This document shows, in pieces, positions 25,868-39,625 of a stretch of DNA of 64,000 nt (within the stretch, counting starts at the first letter, position 1; every line of letters starts with the position of its first letter). The notes under the pieces are model-generated. The model ran no database searches and had not been told where the DNA came from. It saw only the letters and a program-made list of their open reading frames with translations. The stretch is from NCBI GenBank assembly GCA_947462335.1, contig OX381707.1:62287773-62351772 (forward strand), written 5' to 3'. The translations under genes were made by a program, and so were the position numbers. The stretch comes from Harmothoe impar (lineage: Eukaryota; Annelida; Polychaeta; Phyllodocida; Polynoidae).

Positions 25868-26082
25868 AACCCTTTCTGTGCAGCATAGTCATTTAATTGT
25901 GTCGTCATGATACATGCATACAGCCCTGGTGAGTTATTGTACCCATGCAGCATACGACCCTACGGGGTTGATACACTCTCGTGGACTTTCTATGATGAGG
26001 CACTCCCCAGCGCTGCATTATTGCATCATGCCGACATATTAATATGAAACACTGAGGTATCATTCCGTCCTAAAAGGGTTAA
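25868..26082. mobile_element. CCCTTTAAGGACGG-family MITE, degenerate left end
   Basis: The right end CCGTCCTAAAAGGGTTAA is clear. The left end, AACCCTTTCTGTGCAGCATA, is diverged. Core words with GCTGCATTATTGCATCATG are present. Confidence 0.55.
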
Positions 26083-26144
26083 AGCTTTCTCACCTCTGGT
26101 CAGAGGTCAGGCAGGACTGGTCACCCTTTCTACAGGTAAATCCC

Positions 26145-26400
26145 TAACCCTTTAAGGGCCGCATAGCGATTGAATGTCCTTTACTGTTATGATGCTGCAT
26201 GGATGCATCCCGGGCGACTCGGGCGAGTAACTTGCCAGTGCTGCATTCGAGCATCATGGCAAACCTACGGGGTTGATACATTCCCAAATGGTTGGCACGA
26301 TACATAAATGCAGCACTGGCATACCTGTACGCTCATCCATGCATCATAATGATAAAGGCCATAGCACATTAAAGCATAATGCAACCATTAAAGGTTTAAT
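26145..26400. mobile_element. CCCTTTAAGGACGG-family MITE
   Basis: It begins TAACCCTTTAAGGGCCGCAT and ends with the inverse-like GCAACCATTAAAGGTTTAA. It lies 62 bp after the previous copy. Confidence 0.7.
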
Positions 26401-27387
26401 AGGAAGGGGTATGAATGCCCGCAGGTCTGAGATCCCAATCAGAGCAGCCCTTTGTTGGTGTTAATAGTGAGTATAAAGACGAGCACGGTCAGTTCTCTTA
26501 CCCTATTCAGGCTCCACCATAGGGACAGGTCACGGCACACTCACCTAAAAAAGGTACAGGAAATGTCAGGGTTAAATTTCATGTCATTGAGGATTTTTTT
26601 TACATAGATAAATATCAAGTGAGACAGGCCCTAATCTGTAAATCTAATCCTTTGGATTAAGATTCTTTAAAAAATATATATACTATAAAAGGGAACAATT
26701 AACAACTTTTCGATATCAAATATCGGTAGTTCTAATGACTATAGAGTCTCCCCAAATTATGTGGGGTTGAAGTCATATTGAAATACCTCAGATGTTCCAT
26801 AAATACTGATTTTAAAAGGTTGGAACATTATTATACACTTCGGTACTACGACACATGCTGCAAGAAAGGGTAATTTGCCATGATAAAGTAGTGATAACTG
26901 TTCGTAGAATGGAATACTTGGAACTTTGTCTCTCACCTCTTATGAAATATATTTCAAATGCGGTAGTGTGTATCAAAATGCAGAACTTTATTGCCATATT
27001 TCCATTCTTGCCAGTCAATGTTTTTTCAAGAATAGGGAAAAAACGTTTTCAACAGCACCTCTGGAAAGTCACCCTTTTTTGCAAATCCCGCTCAAAGCCT
27101 TGTCCATTCACACATGTACCTGTACAAAACGGTGCAAGGACAGCTCTCCTAGTGTGACGGCCACCAAAATGTACATGTAATATACGCCTAATGAATGTTT
27201 AATCCTTCTTTTCAACTCTTGTTGTCTATGTATACAACACTTTTGGTCAGGTTATACAGTGGGACAGTGTCGCCCCCTCGTGAATGACTACACAAACACA
27301 TCGTGGACGCCAACATGAGGTTCAAAGAATGTCCGCCAGGGGGAGACACGTTACACTGCCCCAGGGACTAGCGGTACAAATACATTC

Positions 27388-27856
27388 TGCAGGTCTCAGA
27401 CAGGGAATTACTTCCCCACTATACTTTAATATAGCATGACATGCAATAAATTGTATTATAAGGAGGTATTGAAGGAAAAGTCAATCATACGTCACTACAA
27501 TGAACCTTCATACATAATCTATTAAAGTATAAGGAGACTTTGTTCACGAAAATCTGAAATGCCACTCCCAAATGTCTACAAACCTCCATGACCGGCCAGT
27601 TCTGCAGTGAATAAATTCATTTCAGACCCAACTCAGATAGACCCCAAAACAAAGGCCTTTACCTCCAAGAACCATGTTTTATTGCATGTCATATGATTTA
27701 GAATTTATATAGGGGCACCTGTGATTTTTAACAGAATTTTAGAAAATCCCCTAACTATTTTGACCACCCAGAACTCATCTGGTATTCTGTGCGGAGTTTG
27801 TCTTTCAGTAAGGATGCACCGACTGACCTCGGGGAATTCCCTATTTGAGACCTGCA
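27388..27856. mobile_element. 469-bp MITE, copy 1 of a near-identical pair
   Basis: It starts TGCAGGTCTCAGACAGGGAA and ends with the inverse, ...TTTGAGACCTGCA. TGCA lies at both ends, either as target duplication or as part of the repeat. It is almost identical to 28755-29223, with only scattered single-base differences seen. Confidence 0.85.
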
Positions 27857-28754
27857 TGGAGAGACGTGCTTTTCATATTTTCTGAAAATCATTATTTCAT
27901 GTGCCCTTGTGTGTTTGAAGTATGAATATGAACTTTTATTGGCCCAATGCAACTCTTTCCTATAATACAGAGACTTGTTTATGTCAAACTACCAACCTAA
28001 ATAGTAGCGTTTCCAGCCCCTGGCCCCTGGACTGAGCTTCTATAGGCTAAAACATGAATTTCTATAGGAAATAGTGCTGACAGAGCCATAAAATTGCACA
28101 GGCAGGTTACTAAGGGGCTGCTGATGATGTTACAAGCAATAAATATATTGCCCTCTATTGAATTGTGTGAATATTCTCATGACAATGTATTAAGGATGGC
28201 AATAATCGGGTGCAAAATCCTACAAATTCATAAAAAAGTGGTAATTTTGACCACAATGGCTTACCATATTATCAAGCCCTGACCTCATTCTTAAGCATAC
28301 ATATTTGGGCAATGTTCATTGAAAAAAATATGCATATCAGGACAATGTGTAGTTTGCTATGAACTGCCAATGGACAACTCTTGATGCTCGGAGACAGCCT
28401 GTCGGAGCTATGCTTTACGCAGAAAATCACACCGACAACTGTTCTGCAGGCCCCACACCTGGATTATTATGGGGAAATGGAATCTGTGCTCCTAATAGGG
28501 TCTATTCAATAGTAGAAACTGCACCTCCTATGAACCTAGGCCCATTTTCATAGATTCTATAGGCTAAACATAATAAATCCTCAAATTTGTCGCTGTCAAT
28601 TACCCCAAAAAGGTGGATTTTAATGATTTTCAACCAACATTGCACACCCCAGTAGGCCTAATTGTCCCAAAACATTTAAAAGTAAGCTAAACCAATTAAA
28701 TGATTAACTTTTCAATAATCCCCCAGACATTCTAGATTATATAACTGTATCTGG

Positions 28755-29223
28755 TGCAGGTCTCAGACAGGGAATTACTCCCCCACTATACTTTAATATA
28801 GCATGACATGCAATAAATTGTATTATAAGGAGGTATTGAAGGAAAAGTCAATCATACGTCACTACAATGAACCTTCATACATAATCTATTAAAGTATAAG
28901 GAGACTTTGTTCACGAAAATCTGAAATGCCACTCCCAAATGTCTACAAACCTCCATGACCGGCCAGTTCTGCAGTGAATAAATTCATTTCAGACCCAACT
29001 CAGATAGACCCCAAAACAAAGGCCTTTACCTCCAAGAACCATGTTTTATTGCATGTCATATGATTTAGAATTTATATAGGGGCACCTGTGATTTTTAACA
29101 GAATTTTAGAAAATCCCCTAACTATTTTGACCACCCAGAACTCATCTGGTATTCTGTGCGGAGTTTGTCTTTCAGTAAGGATGCACCGACTGACCTCGGG
29201 GAATTCCCTATTTGAGACCTGCA
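28755..29223. mobile_element. 469-bp MITE, copy 2 of a near-identical pair
   Basis: It has the same length and orientation as 27388-27856, 898 bp away. The flanks outside TGCA differ, so this is two insertions and not a tandem duplication. The near identity suggests recent movement. Confidence 0.85.
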
Positions 29224-29760
29224 CAGTGTTTGTATTCTCATTCCAGGCTTATAGGGCCCATACAGGTTTTTGTTTTTTTTAATTTATTGTTTTTTCTGTG
29301 TGTTTTTTTTTTTTTTTTGGGGGGGGGGGAAGTAATAATGTTGGTTTGAAGAAATGCCCAATGTCCCTTTCTCGATCTTAAGAAATATGTCTTGTTCCTT
29401 CTCGCCAAATCACAGTATGTATTCCCTTTGAAACAATGTTTTTCTCGCCTTGTTAATTTCAGGGGTCTGGGATACTCCTACATGTAAGAAGTAATATGTT
29501 GTTAATAAAACGCGATAATACATTTGATCATGCTATCATGGTTAAAGGATGTATAGCCATGGATCTTCTGCTTTAATACGTTATGGGGAAAAGAGGGACT
29601 GCATCGAGTTGGTACTAATGCTGATAAGCTTGTTTCAGATCGCTGAAGTGTTTTTCTTGTGGTGTGTGGGTGAGGCCTGGATAAGGGGCTGGCAGGATAA
29701 CAAGTAGCTGACCAGATGGGAACTACACATCCCTGATAACAACCCTGTGATGACAGGCCG

Positions 29761-30041
29761 TGTCTCACGAAATTGGGCCAACTTGAAAGTCTATGACCGG
29801 GTGCAATCTATGACCGGCTTGAAATAAAACGATTTATTTAGGGCACATGTAGATAGAAATTGAAATAAAATGAGTGATATAAAGTCGTAAAACACCCATT
29901 AACGTTTTCCACCATTTACATCTTCATCTGCCCTAAATAAAGCGTGTTTTTTTTCAAGCCGGCCATAGATTGCTCCCGGTCATAGATTGCACCCGGTCAT
30001 AGACTTTCAACTTGGCCCGATTTCGTGAGATTTCGTGAGAC
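29761..30041. mobile_element. foldback element with long inverted arms
   Basis: The left arm (TCTCACGAAATTGGGCCAAC, then CTATGACCGGGTGCAATC) is matched by an inverted right arm over roughly 100 bp, leaving a short AT-rich centre. The right arm has one extra copy of the TGACCGGG...CAATCTA unit and a doubled TTTCGTGAGA. The transcript would form a long hairpin. Confidence 0.8.
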
Positions 30042-30596
30042 TGTTATCACCATACCCGGAGACAAGGTACTACGTCTACTGTACGCTGGTCTTGTTTACA
30101 TTGAGAACAACGAGAGGGCGTTTACTCTTGAAATTGACATGAAGGAAATGGAGGGGTGGGGGGAGCTGAGTCCATCAAGTCACACATCAGCTCTTCCATT
30201 GTTGTTTATAAGTGTGGATATCTGGGCGTTGTTTACCACGACAACCCTCTGGTTTGAATCTATATTCTTGTACAAGACCAACTGTACTTCTACATTTTCT
30301 CCTTTTCAGAATTCAACGCAGCAAAATTGGGACTTGAATATGCATTGTGTTATTCAGTTCCGACTGTTATGCTCCAATGGGATTGGGATTTCATCTTCAC
30401 TATAGAGTAGTAAGACTCCCTCCCCCCCCCCCCCGCCCCCACCCAGGTCATTGAAAAATTGAGAGGCAAAAAAAAGATTTGTGCTTCTGATATGAGTAGG
30501 GCGAATCCCAGGTGTGAATCGTTGGGCCTAAATAGATCTAGTTGAAAATGCTTCACCAGGAGAGGAAAAAATCTAATGTATGATCCTAATCACAAA

Positions 30597-31340
30597 AGAC
30601 TCAGGTATACGCATAAATGAAGCCGGAAAAAAAAAAATTGCGAAATACCCCCATTGTCCACTCCTCGGGGCGCCAAAAATTGTCAAAACAACAACAATTT
30701 TCGAATCTCGCACCCTCTCGCGAACGGCGAGAGCAGACGAGACTTCAAATGTGAAAATGGCGAGTGGAACTCACATCGATTCGAAAAGATAAAATTGCTC
30801 AAATTGATCCAAATAGCCACCATTCCACCCCCCCAGCACATGTTTCCGGCCTAAAATTGGAAAATAAAGAGAATAGGACAGGTTACAGCCTTGAAAACGG
30901 ACTAGTTCGCGAGATATCCACTCCTCGGCGCGCCGCGAAACTTGAAAAGTGGCAGTAAACGGCAGTAAACTCGCGTCGATTCCATCATTTCCACCGCTGT
31001 CGTATCGAGTTTTTGGTCTTAAAAAAAGCGTCTCAGCGAGAGATCACATTGAATTAACTACTACTGCCATAGACGATCCCGAGGCGATTACAGGTCTTAG
31101 ATGTTTGTCTAAAAAAGCACAAGATTTTGGCAATGCTTTCTTGTAATCCCTTTTTTTCATGTAATGCTTCACTTTACAAGGGTAATTCTAGCGACATGAG
31201 TTAGGGGAAATGTTGTATTTGATGTGACATTTTGAATTTTTGATGGGAAATTCGTCTTTCTGGTTAAAAAAAGGAGTTGAAATTTTTTTTGCCTTTCAAA
31301 AAAAAGCGTCTCACGAGGCGTCGCATAAGACTCAGGTAGA
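30597..31340. mobile_element. possible retroposed insertion with 12-bp flanking duplication
   Basis: AAGACTCAGGTA occurs at about 30597 and again at about 31329, flanking about 720 bp. The insert has CpG-rich text distinct from its surroundings and two copies of a CCACTCCTCGG(C/G)GCGCC block. No reverse transcriptase is present. The element type is uncertain. Confidence 0.4.
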
Positions 31341-31344
31341 CCTA

Positions 31345-34315
31345 CCTGAGTCAATCACCTGAAGGTTACCATGTATTGGAGTTCATGATCTCTCCGCCCA
31401 CCTGATATCATGGACATCAATATTTGAAATATCTTCCAAGAAAAGTCATACAAATCAATAAAGACGCACCTGTAGAAGGAGTAAATAAACTCTCCATATC
31501 CACTGCTTTTTATGTCATTTCCCATAATTTTTATTTCATTTTTTCATATAGACTTCCAGCATATCACCCCTGCCCTTTGCCGACCTGCCTTCTGACTCCT
31601 GTAACGTCGAGGTAAAACAGCACTAAAGCCTGCTCCTTTACAGCCTCGTGTTACTCTAGGTATGCCAAGTGTGGGGACGTGTGGGGCCTCAGTCTCTATA
31701 CATGTGAGGTATGCGGCCCCTGTTTGCTACATTAGACATGTTTTAACCATGTCAACCCATGTCACCCGACTCAGCTGTCGCCCTACGTACTAGGGAACCA
31801 CACGTCTATGTGCACATAGACGTGCACAGGTCAGGTGCATGTCTTCTACATTTTGATATTTAGGTCTTGACCAATTCAACAGTTTGTGCATCAGTCTTCA
31901 AAACAAAAATAAGGGTGTTATGACTGACTAGATAAGTAATATTACATCATATCATTTATGAAATACAATCCAAAATTAATATGTGGCATATATACAGTAT
32001 GTCTGTAGATATCTACAGTATCAACATTGCCCATAGGCATAGACCCTATTTATTAGTGGTTCCCCAGCGTATTTTCACCTGTATAGTTGATTGATATTGT
32101 AGTTCCATTCATTTGTCCTTAGACCTTTATTTAGTAGTAGTTCCCTCGCACCCTTCCACCTGCACAATTGATTAATATTGTCGTTCAGGTGTATCCTGGG
32201 GTGTATCTGATCTACCACCTGCGGGGATGGTTACTATTAATCCGGCCACACCAGCTGATGGGTGACGACGGTGGGGGGGGGGGGGGGGGGGGGGTGAATA
32301 AGATATAAATTATGGTCAGGCACCCATAATTCGCCGTGGTCATTTTGATTTTGATTTTTTTTTTTTTTTTGTTCTGATGCTGTTACGGCCCGCATGTTAG
32401 ACCACCAATAGCTCTGTGAAAATGTAACGTCATTTTAAAATGTCCTGTCTCTCTTTACCTTTAAATAAAAACCCATTTAATTTTCTTTCTCTGGTTTTAA
32501 AGATTCAGCCCGCCTGCTGCTCGACCACCGGTTAAACCAGGTGGCGGGGGGGGGGGGGGAGGGGGGGGGGGGGGGATTCAGTTCCCTCAATTTCTTCATG
32601 CCATAAACCAAGTTTACAGATTTTCAAAGTGAGCATAGTCAAACATTATTTCCCAATTTAATATACAAAATGTAGGTAACTTTAAACTCAAATAAGTACA
32701 CATCTATCAATCACTGATACTAGTAAATAAAGTAATACTAAAATAATCCTTCGATCTCAGGGACTATAGAGCAAGTCTACGGTAGTCAGTCTTTAAAGTG
32801 GTTGACCCAGGGATCCAGAAGGAAGGCTGCGTTTGGCCCTGAACACACCTCCCACCGTCCCCTCGTGCCTCTTGGCGGCCTGGAGGTCCCCCCCCCCCCC
32901 ACCCACCACATGTCTCCTCCAGCCCTATCATCAAGGGGTGACTGACAGGGGAGGTATACTGAGCCCAGGTGTATATAGGCCTAATACATTGTAGTCCAAG
33001 CTGGCCTAAGCCTAGGCTTACTGCAATAGGATCCCACCTTATTCCTACAGAGGCATGCTAAGCTAGCTACTGAAGATAGGGCCCTGGTTATTTTCACAGG
33101 GTAATAATGATGGGTCTTGATGCCTGCAGGTGTGGATATTGTGGCTCAATGGAACTCGATGAGGTTACAAAGAAGTCTGTCTGTTTTTGGAACGTCACAG
33201 TCGTACTGCTTATCCTAACTGCTCGGTGTACGGCCTACCTGGTACATTAGGTAGCATTACATGACACGGACAGGAGAGCTTTTGTCACGTCTGGGGTTTC
33301 AGCTTACACAACTGGCTGCGATTTGACATCCAACCCTGGAGACCTCAATCAGGCCATTTTATTTTGATTACTTAGATTACGGCGCTGGGAGTGCTGGCAA
33401 ATTGTAAATTAAAAAAAAGAAAGAATTGACAACCCCCTCCCTGCCCTGCCCATTATGAAAAAGAGAAAAAAAAAGAAAAGAAAAAATACCTTATCCTGAC
33501 CAAGAAACATTCAACAGCAGGGCCTTTGGATTAGGGATATGTCTCAATATACCTTCATTTAATTGCCCAACATGTAGTTTTTTCTTCTAGTACTGCACTA
33601 GCAAAGTGACGTTTTAAACCAATGCTAGTCTCAGCCACATGGATAGTTTAAAAAAAAGGACCCAGGTTTGACAAGTCAATCCACTGACATACCAAGGTGT
33701 GCCTCAAAGGGGGTTAACTCAACTCCATGGTGTAAGAACCTGGTCAGGTGTGAGTGTCAACCTGTGGGGCTGCATACCTGAGGGTTAATAGCACCTGGAG
33801 GTTTACAGTCCCTATATATAGGCTATATACAAGGTGGTAATAGCAGGTAACCCCTATAGGTACCACAGGTAAGGTGGATCATTAGGATCAGCTCACTACA
33901 GGTGGTAGTACCTGGAGGAGTGTGTGTGGGCTGCCTCCTACCTGTATACCTCCAGGCAGGGCTGACACACAGGAGGAGGGAGGGACACCCAGGTATGCTG
34001 CTGTCCCAGGTCCCCAATGTTAAACTTGCACCTTTAAAGAATTCTCATGTGTATTCTCAAAATGGAGACCTAGTCTAAGGAGTGGGCTAAACTGACATAC
34101 ACATATAACCTTCTTCAGTATAATAGTTTAGTAATATACAGCAGTCCAACATTATAGCACTCCAATGCACTATATGGATATATATCTAAAACTGGACATC
34201 GACATCCATGTAACAGAATCCTTCTAACATAAAGCTATATTTAGTAGAAGTAGAAATCCATGAATATCTATATGAAGGAGAACACCATGTTCATGCCTAT
34301 GAATATGTTTGTGTG
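31345..34315. other. no recognisable gene; very long G and C tracts
   Basis: G-tracts of about 15-25 bp lie near 32273, 32546 and 32562, with C-runs near 32889 and T- and A-runs. No supported exon. Confidence 0.5.
32041..32190. repeat. two-copy tandem repeat, about 78 bp
   Basis: Two diverged copies carry CC(C/T)TTATTTAGTAGTAGTTCCC-like text and GTTGATTGATATTGTAGTTC / ATTGATTAATATTGTCGTTC. Confidence 0.55.
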
Positions 34316-34319
34316 TATG

Positions 34320-35315
34320 TTCATTTCAAAATTCAATGTAATCTCGAATTGCAGTTGCAGTAATTTGATACTAACAAAAAAAAATCTATTCTATTTTTCT
34401 TTCATGAACAGTTGGCATCCCATAGATTCAAGATGGCTATCACTCATTGAATGTCCCGATGCTTGAAATGCAATCTTGACTTGTAGTTGCATTAATTTGA
34501 TCAAAAAAACAAATCCTATTTGATTTTTCCTTCATTCAACCCATTCAAGATGGCTACCATTCACTAAATGCCACAATGCTTTCAGTGCAATGAAGAATTG
34601 TAGTTGCATTAATTTGATATCTATTATAAGAAAATTTCTATTTGATACCCTTTTCAAACACAGTTGGCACCCCATAGGTTTAGGATGGCCACCATTCATT
34701 GAATGCCACAATGCTTTAAATGCAATCTTGAAATGTAGTTGCATTAATTTTATACTGTTAAAAAAATCCAATTTAGTTGTTTTTTTCATGAAGAGTTGGC
34801 ACCCCATAGGTTAAAGATGGCCAACAGTCATTGAATGCCATACTGCTTAAATGCAATCTTGAATTGCAGTTGAATTAATTTGATTCTAAAAAAAAATACT
34901 TTCTTTTTTTTCTTTCATGAACAGTTGGCACCCCATACATTCAAGGTGGTTGCATGCCACAATGCTTAAAGTGCAATCACGAATTGTAGTTGCATTAATC
35001 TGATACTAATAAAAAAACTAATTCTATTCTTTTTTTAAAAATTCATGAACAGTTGGCACCCCATATATTTAAGATGACTACCATTCAGTGAATGCCCTGA
35101 TGCTTGAAATGCAATCTCGAATTGTAGTTGCATCAATTTAATGCTAAGAAAAAACAAATTCTCATCGATTTTTCTTTCATGAATAGTTGGCACCCCATAA
35201 GGTGGCTACCATTCATGTTTATGCAAATACAATGCTTTAAGTGAATTGTAGTTGCATTAATCTGATACTAAAAAAAAAAAAATTTTTCATTCATGAACAG
35301 TTGGCACCCCATAAA
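34320..35315. repeat. tandem array of about 115-bp units, 8-9 copies
   Basis: Each unit carries CATGAACAGTTGGCACCCCA, then a CATTCA(T/C)TGAATG region, and GTAGTTGCATTAATTTGA followed by an A-run. Copies are diverged, and several lack the middle segment. ORFs inside it are repeat translations. Confidence 0.85.
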
Positions 35316-36389
35316 TTGAAAATGCACCCAGCACCCAGGTCAACAGCTATATACGGACAAGTGTACCTCCCCTGCCTGTTCTCCTTCAATGCAGAGTGAA
35401 GAGGGTGGGAGGGGGTGACCATCAACAGTGCATAAACACTTTGATTGGATGACAATGCAGTTTTTATATTACAACCCTAAATTTGTGCAACGAAAATCAT
35501 CAAGAAATACTAAGTATTTTTTCCAAAGAATAGCTTTTCTAGAATGGCTCGATACTCAGAAATCCTACTGCGAATTAAAAAAAGTCAAATTCTGATTCTA
35601 AACACCTGAAAAGTGAGAAATGCTGGCGTTCACGGTTTATGTAGGAAATGTACTAAAAACACCAAAAATATGCAACAAAACCCTAAATTTTCTCAAAAAC
35701 TGTTCAGTAGGATTTTTTCTAACTGAGGTTCCAGTGTTTTCTACCCTCATATTACACATTGGCATAGAGAATATATTGGCACCTAGTCAGGATTTTGCCC
35801 TAGAAGCAATCTGTGAGGCAAAAAACAGCCAAAATGAGCCACTGGTCTGAAGTATAAAACTGGGCATCGATCACTATAGAGCTACAAAGAGAGAGAATCG
35901 ATGTCCAGTAATTACCAATGACTGTACAAATCTACAATAGAGGCCTCCTGGAACCCTATCGTATTCCTCGTACTATAATGTATATATCAGTCGGTCCGTA
36001 CTGTCATGGCTTATCTACAGCCTAAAGACAATGGATATTTCAGTGGATACTTTCTAACCTTCTCCTGATTGTAATGGCACTCAGTGACTCTCAGCTATCA
36101 TAACTCTAAAACTAGCCTCGGTTACTTGATTTATCGTTCTGGCAGTTATTTATAAGTAGAGGTTGAGGGAATATGTTTCAACCTGTGTCACGTATCTTTT
36201 TTTTTTTAAATGGGGAGGAGTTCCCTACACACTTACAGTTTGTAAATCATCCAAGATTAAATACATCAGATAGGAATGGACATGTATAACTTATTTTGTA
36301 TAATATGAATGCATATAGCTTAGACCTACATGCATGTCTAACCTAGACCTTCAAAACCCACACATTGGCCGGCCATGACGCCAAGAGGG

Positions 36390-36556
36390 TCAGCACACAG
36401 CGTCCACCACTCTGTCCTCTTTATCCCATGGTAACCATGACAACCTGGTCACAATGGACAAAGGGCCCACCCAGGTGAGGTATGTACAAACACGGTGTTT
36501 GAGTGACCAGCCTGACCCATGGCACACAGTCAGACCCTTCATCCACTGACCACAAC
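36390..36556 (-). CDS. unidentified minus-strand gene, possible terminal exon
   Basis: An open frame of 55 codons including TGA at 36392-36390 follows an AG at 36557. It enters in phase 1, which is the exit phase of the exon at 41857. It reads GQWMKGLTVCHG through LTWVGPLSIVTRLSWLPWD to VVDAVC, tryptophan- and leucine-rich. If joined to the two exons above, it would give a protein of about 118 residues. The acceptor has a poor pyrimidine tract and no clear poly(A) hexamer follows, so the join is speculative. Confidence 0.22.
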
Positions 36557-36752
36557 CTACTTAAACACACTTAATCATGATAAATGGACACTTAATAGGC
36601 TGGAATTGGAACCACTTTAGGTGCTCTGCCTTGTCTGACATGTGATGCTGTCTGAGTCAATGCACAAATCTACACCTTTCCTTTAATGGGGTAGCTTCAG
36701 GTGACGCCGATCTATAATATTTAGCTTCCTGAATGGCATTTTGAATGAGCTA

Positions 36753-37192
36753 AGGCCAAAAAAAAAAGAAGGTGTGTTTCAGGTTACATAGTCTGAAAAT
36801 CTAGGTAGGGTAGGTCAGATTTTTTTTTTTTTTTTTTTCAATTTTCAATTTTTTACTTTGGCCTGAAAATACATGATGTACCCAAAAACTGACTCGCAAA
36901 CTTCAGCGCTGACTCGTTGACAATGGCGTTGACTCGTGGACTATCAAATTGACTCTGAAATAGCCCCAAAATCTTTTATAAAGACAGATTGATCCCATGC
37001 AATGAAAAGTACCTAAAATTTGACTCGCAAACTTCAGCGCTGACTCGTCGACAACGGCATTGACTTGTGGACCATCAAATTGACTCTGAAATTACTTAAA
37101 ATATACATATTTAAATTGGATAATAATTTCTAGGGTCGGCCCTGTTTTGCTAGGTAGGGTCGGGTAACCTGAAACACACCTTTTTTTTTGCC
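36753..37192. mobile_element. MITE of the AGGCCAAA...GGTGTGTTTCAGG family, copy 2
   Basis: It has the same terminal arms as the 19.1-kb copy. Its right part carries GTAGGGTCGGGTAACCTG, the inverse of the left part of copy 1, so the two copies lie in opposite orientation. Inside, a segment with GACTCGCAAACTTCAGCGCT is present twice (near 36892 and 37021). Confidence 0.8.
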
Positions 37193-37609
37193 TAATACAA
37201 ATACAAAGGGTATGTATTTTAGCATACTGATATTGATACGCTACTGTCTGATCTTCAAAACATTGCTCATAAGTGACAAACATCGTTACACAGGCGATTA
37301 TGCTAAAATTATCAAACTATTCAGGGTATGCATATAATCCAGTTATTGAGGGGGAAGTTAACCAGATTTGACCTGGACTTTTACAACAGGTAAATCGGTA
37401 CATTGTGACCACAAGGTGCAGAGTAGGTTGACCATGCAGTACCAGACTTATTATTATAGTACCAGCGCCTTCGGCGCCGGAGAGTGAAAGCATTACAGGT
37501 GAGAGGGATGCCCTGATATGCATAGGAACGCGCAGGCGCAACCCCCCCCCCCAACAGAGGGGTTGATACGGGGGCTTGACAGTATAAAACATATAGTGCC
37601 CCCCCCCAT

Positions 37610-38790
37610 AAAGAGTGTCTTTTGCCGGGGGATTTTTTCTTACTATATTTAAGGGTGTCAAATAAGAGTGCCCTCCCCCAGTATAGAATATATAGGGAGT
37701 GCCCTCCCCCAGTAAAGAATATATAGGGAGTGCCCTCCCCCAATAGCCTATAGAAGATACATAGGGAGTGCCCCCCAGTAGCCTATAGAACTAATAAGGA
37801 ATGCCCCCCCCCCAGTAACTTATAGAACATATAGGGACCCCTCCCCCCACCCAGTAGCCTACAGAACATATAGGGATGCCCCTCCCAGTAGCCTAAAGAT
37901 CATATAGGGATGCCCCTCCCCAGTAGCCTACAGAACATATAGGGAGTGCCCCCCATAGCCTACAGAACATATAGGGAGTGCCCCCCCAATAGCCTATAGA
38001 AGATACAAAGGGAGTGCCCCCAATAGTATATAGAACATATAAGGAGTGCCCCCCAGTATAGAATATATAGGGAGTGCCCTCCCCAAGTAGATTATAGAAG
38101 ATACATAGGAAGTCCCCCCCCCCCCGTAGCATATAGAACATATAAGGAGTGCTCCCCCAGTAGCCTATAGAACATATAGGGTCCCCTCCCCCACATATAG
38201 GGAGTGCCCCCCCCCTCCAGCCTACAGAACATATAGGGAGTGCCCCCCCATAGGGCTCCCTCCCCAGTAGCCTACAGAACATATAGGGAGTGCCCCCCAG
38301 TAGCCTATAGAACGTATAGGGAGTGCCCCCCAGTAGCCTATAGGACACAATTATAGGGAGTGCCTCCCCAGTAGTCTATAGAAGATATAGGCACCCCCTC
38401 CCCAGTAGCCTATAGAACATAATTATAGGGAGTGCCGCCCCCTGCAGCCTATAGAACATATAGGGAGTGCCCCCCCCCCCCAAATAAAGAGTGAGTGCTC
38501 CCTCCCCAGTAGCCTACAGAACATATAGGGAGTGCCCCCCCCCCAAGTAGCCTATAGAATATATAGGGAGTGCCCCCCCCCCCCCCAAGTAGCCTACAGA
38601 ATATATAGGGAGTGCCCCCCCCCCCAGTAGCCTACAGAACATATAGGGAGTGCTTCCTCCCCAGTAGCCTACAGAACATATAGGGAGTGACCCCCAGTAG
38701 CCTATAGAACATTTAGGGAGTGCCCCCCAGTAGCCTATAGAATATATAGGGAGTGCCCCCCCCCCCCCCCAGTAGCCGACAGAACATATA
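37610..38790. repeat. C-rich minisatellite, unit about 35-40 bp
   Basis: There are some 30 imperfect copies of AGTAGCCTATAGAACATATA followed by GGGAGTGCCCCCC. Unit length varies mainly by the C-run. Minus-strand ORFs here (Gly-Tyr-Trp-rich, 100-150 codons) are artefacts of the repeat. Confidence 0.92.
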
Positions 38791-39625
38791 CTCCCCAGTA
38801 GCCCATCGCTCTGAGCACCTCTACCATCCACGTGCTAGGAGCAAAACATACAGCTCACCCCCACCCACCCCCACCCACCCCCTCATGTGACACCCAGTCA
38901 GACATCCCATATATGGAATGTCTTACCCGTGTATGTGACCTGACCAAAATAAAGCAGGTCAACGTTACTCACACTCATCCAGCACAGTCTTGGAAGTAGT
39001 GCTGATGCAAACAGATGAGAAAAATCTGCTGGGAGTAGTTGCTCAGTTTAGATCAAGGTTTCCGTTGCCCCACACTCCTATTTAAAATGACTCCATCTTG
39101 CCTCAGTGAGGGTCGTGTGGGATTTGGACATGGCACATGAGTCAATGGAATTATAAATATGGATTTCTTAAAGATATAAGGTGGGTTTCGAAGTAAGTTG
39201 TGTTTTGTCAAGTAGGTATAACGATTAGTAATTTTAGAAAGTGGCTAACAGGCATGTGAGGGGGCTTATCTTGGGGGTGAGTAGATTAAAACAAACACAT
39301 GTCAGGACCGCAGACGACGACAGTGGAGTGCACGGTGGGTAGCTACCCAAAATAGACTTAGTAGGTCAACTAGTTCATTTGAATCCCCTACGTGCTGAGA
39401 CCTGCCACCAGCAATGACTGATCTGAAAGGTATTTAGCACTAGCCACTATAGTATGTCCTGTTCAGAATCGCAGAATATAGATCTATAAATCAAAGTCCT
39501 TTCAAGGCAAGAAACCTAGCCACACCATGGATGTAAACCGTCCAACTTGATATGACTATGTCAGCATATCTTCACGCTGGATCTTTATGGCTTACTGCAG
39601 CTTAAAGTATTTTGACTCAAATTCC

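Noticed and set aside
37610..38790. CRISPR-like regular array
   Set aside because: The units are contiguous tandem copies with no unique spacers, in an animal genome.
37317..38831. Gly/Tyr/Trp-rich minus-strand frames of 100-150 codons
   Set aside because: They are translations of the C-rich minisatellite.
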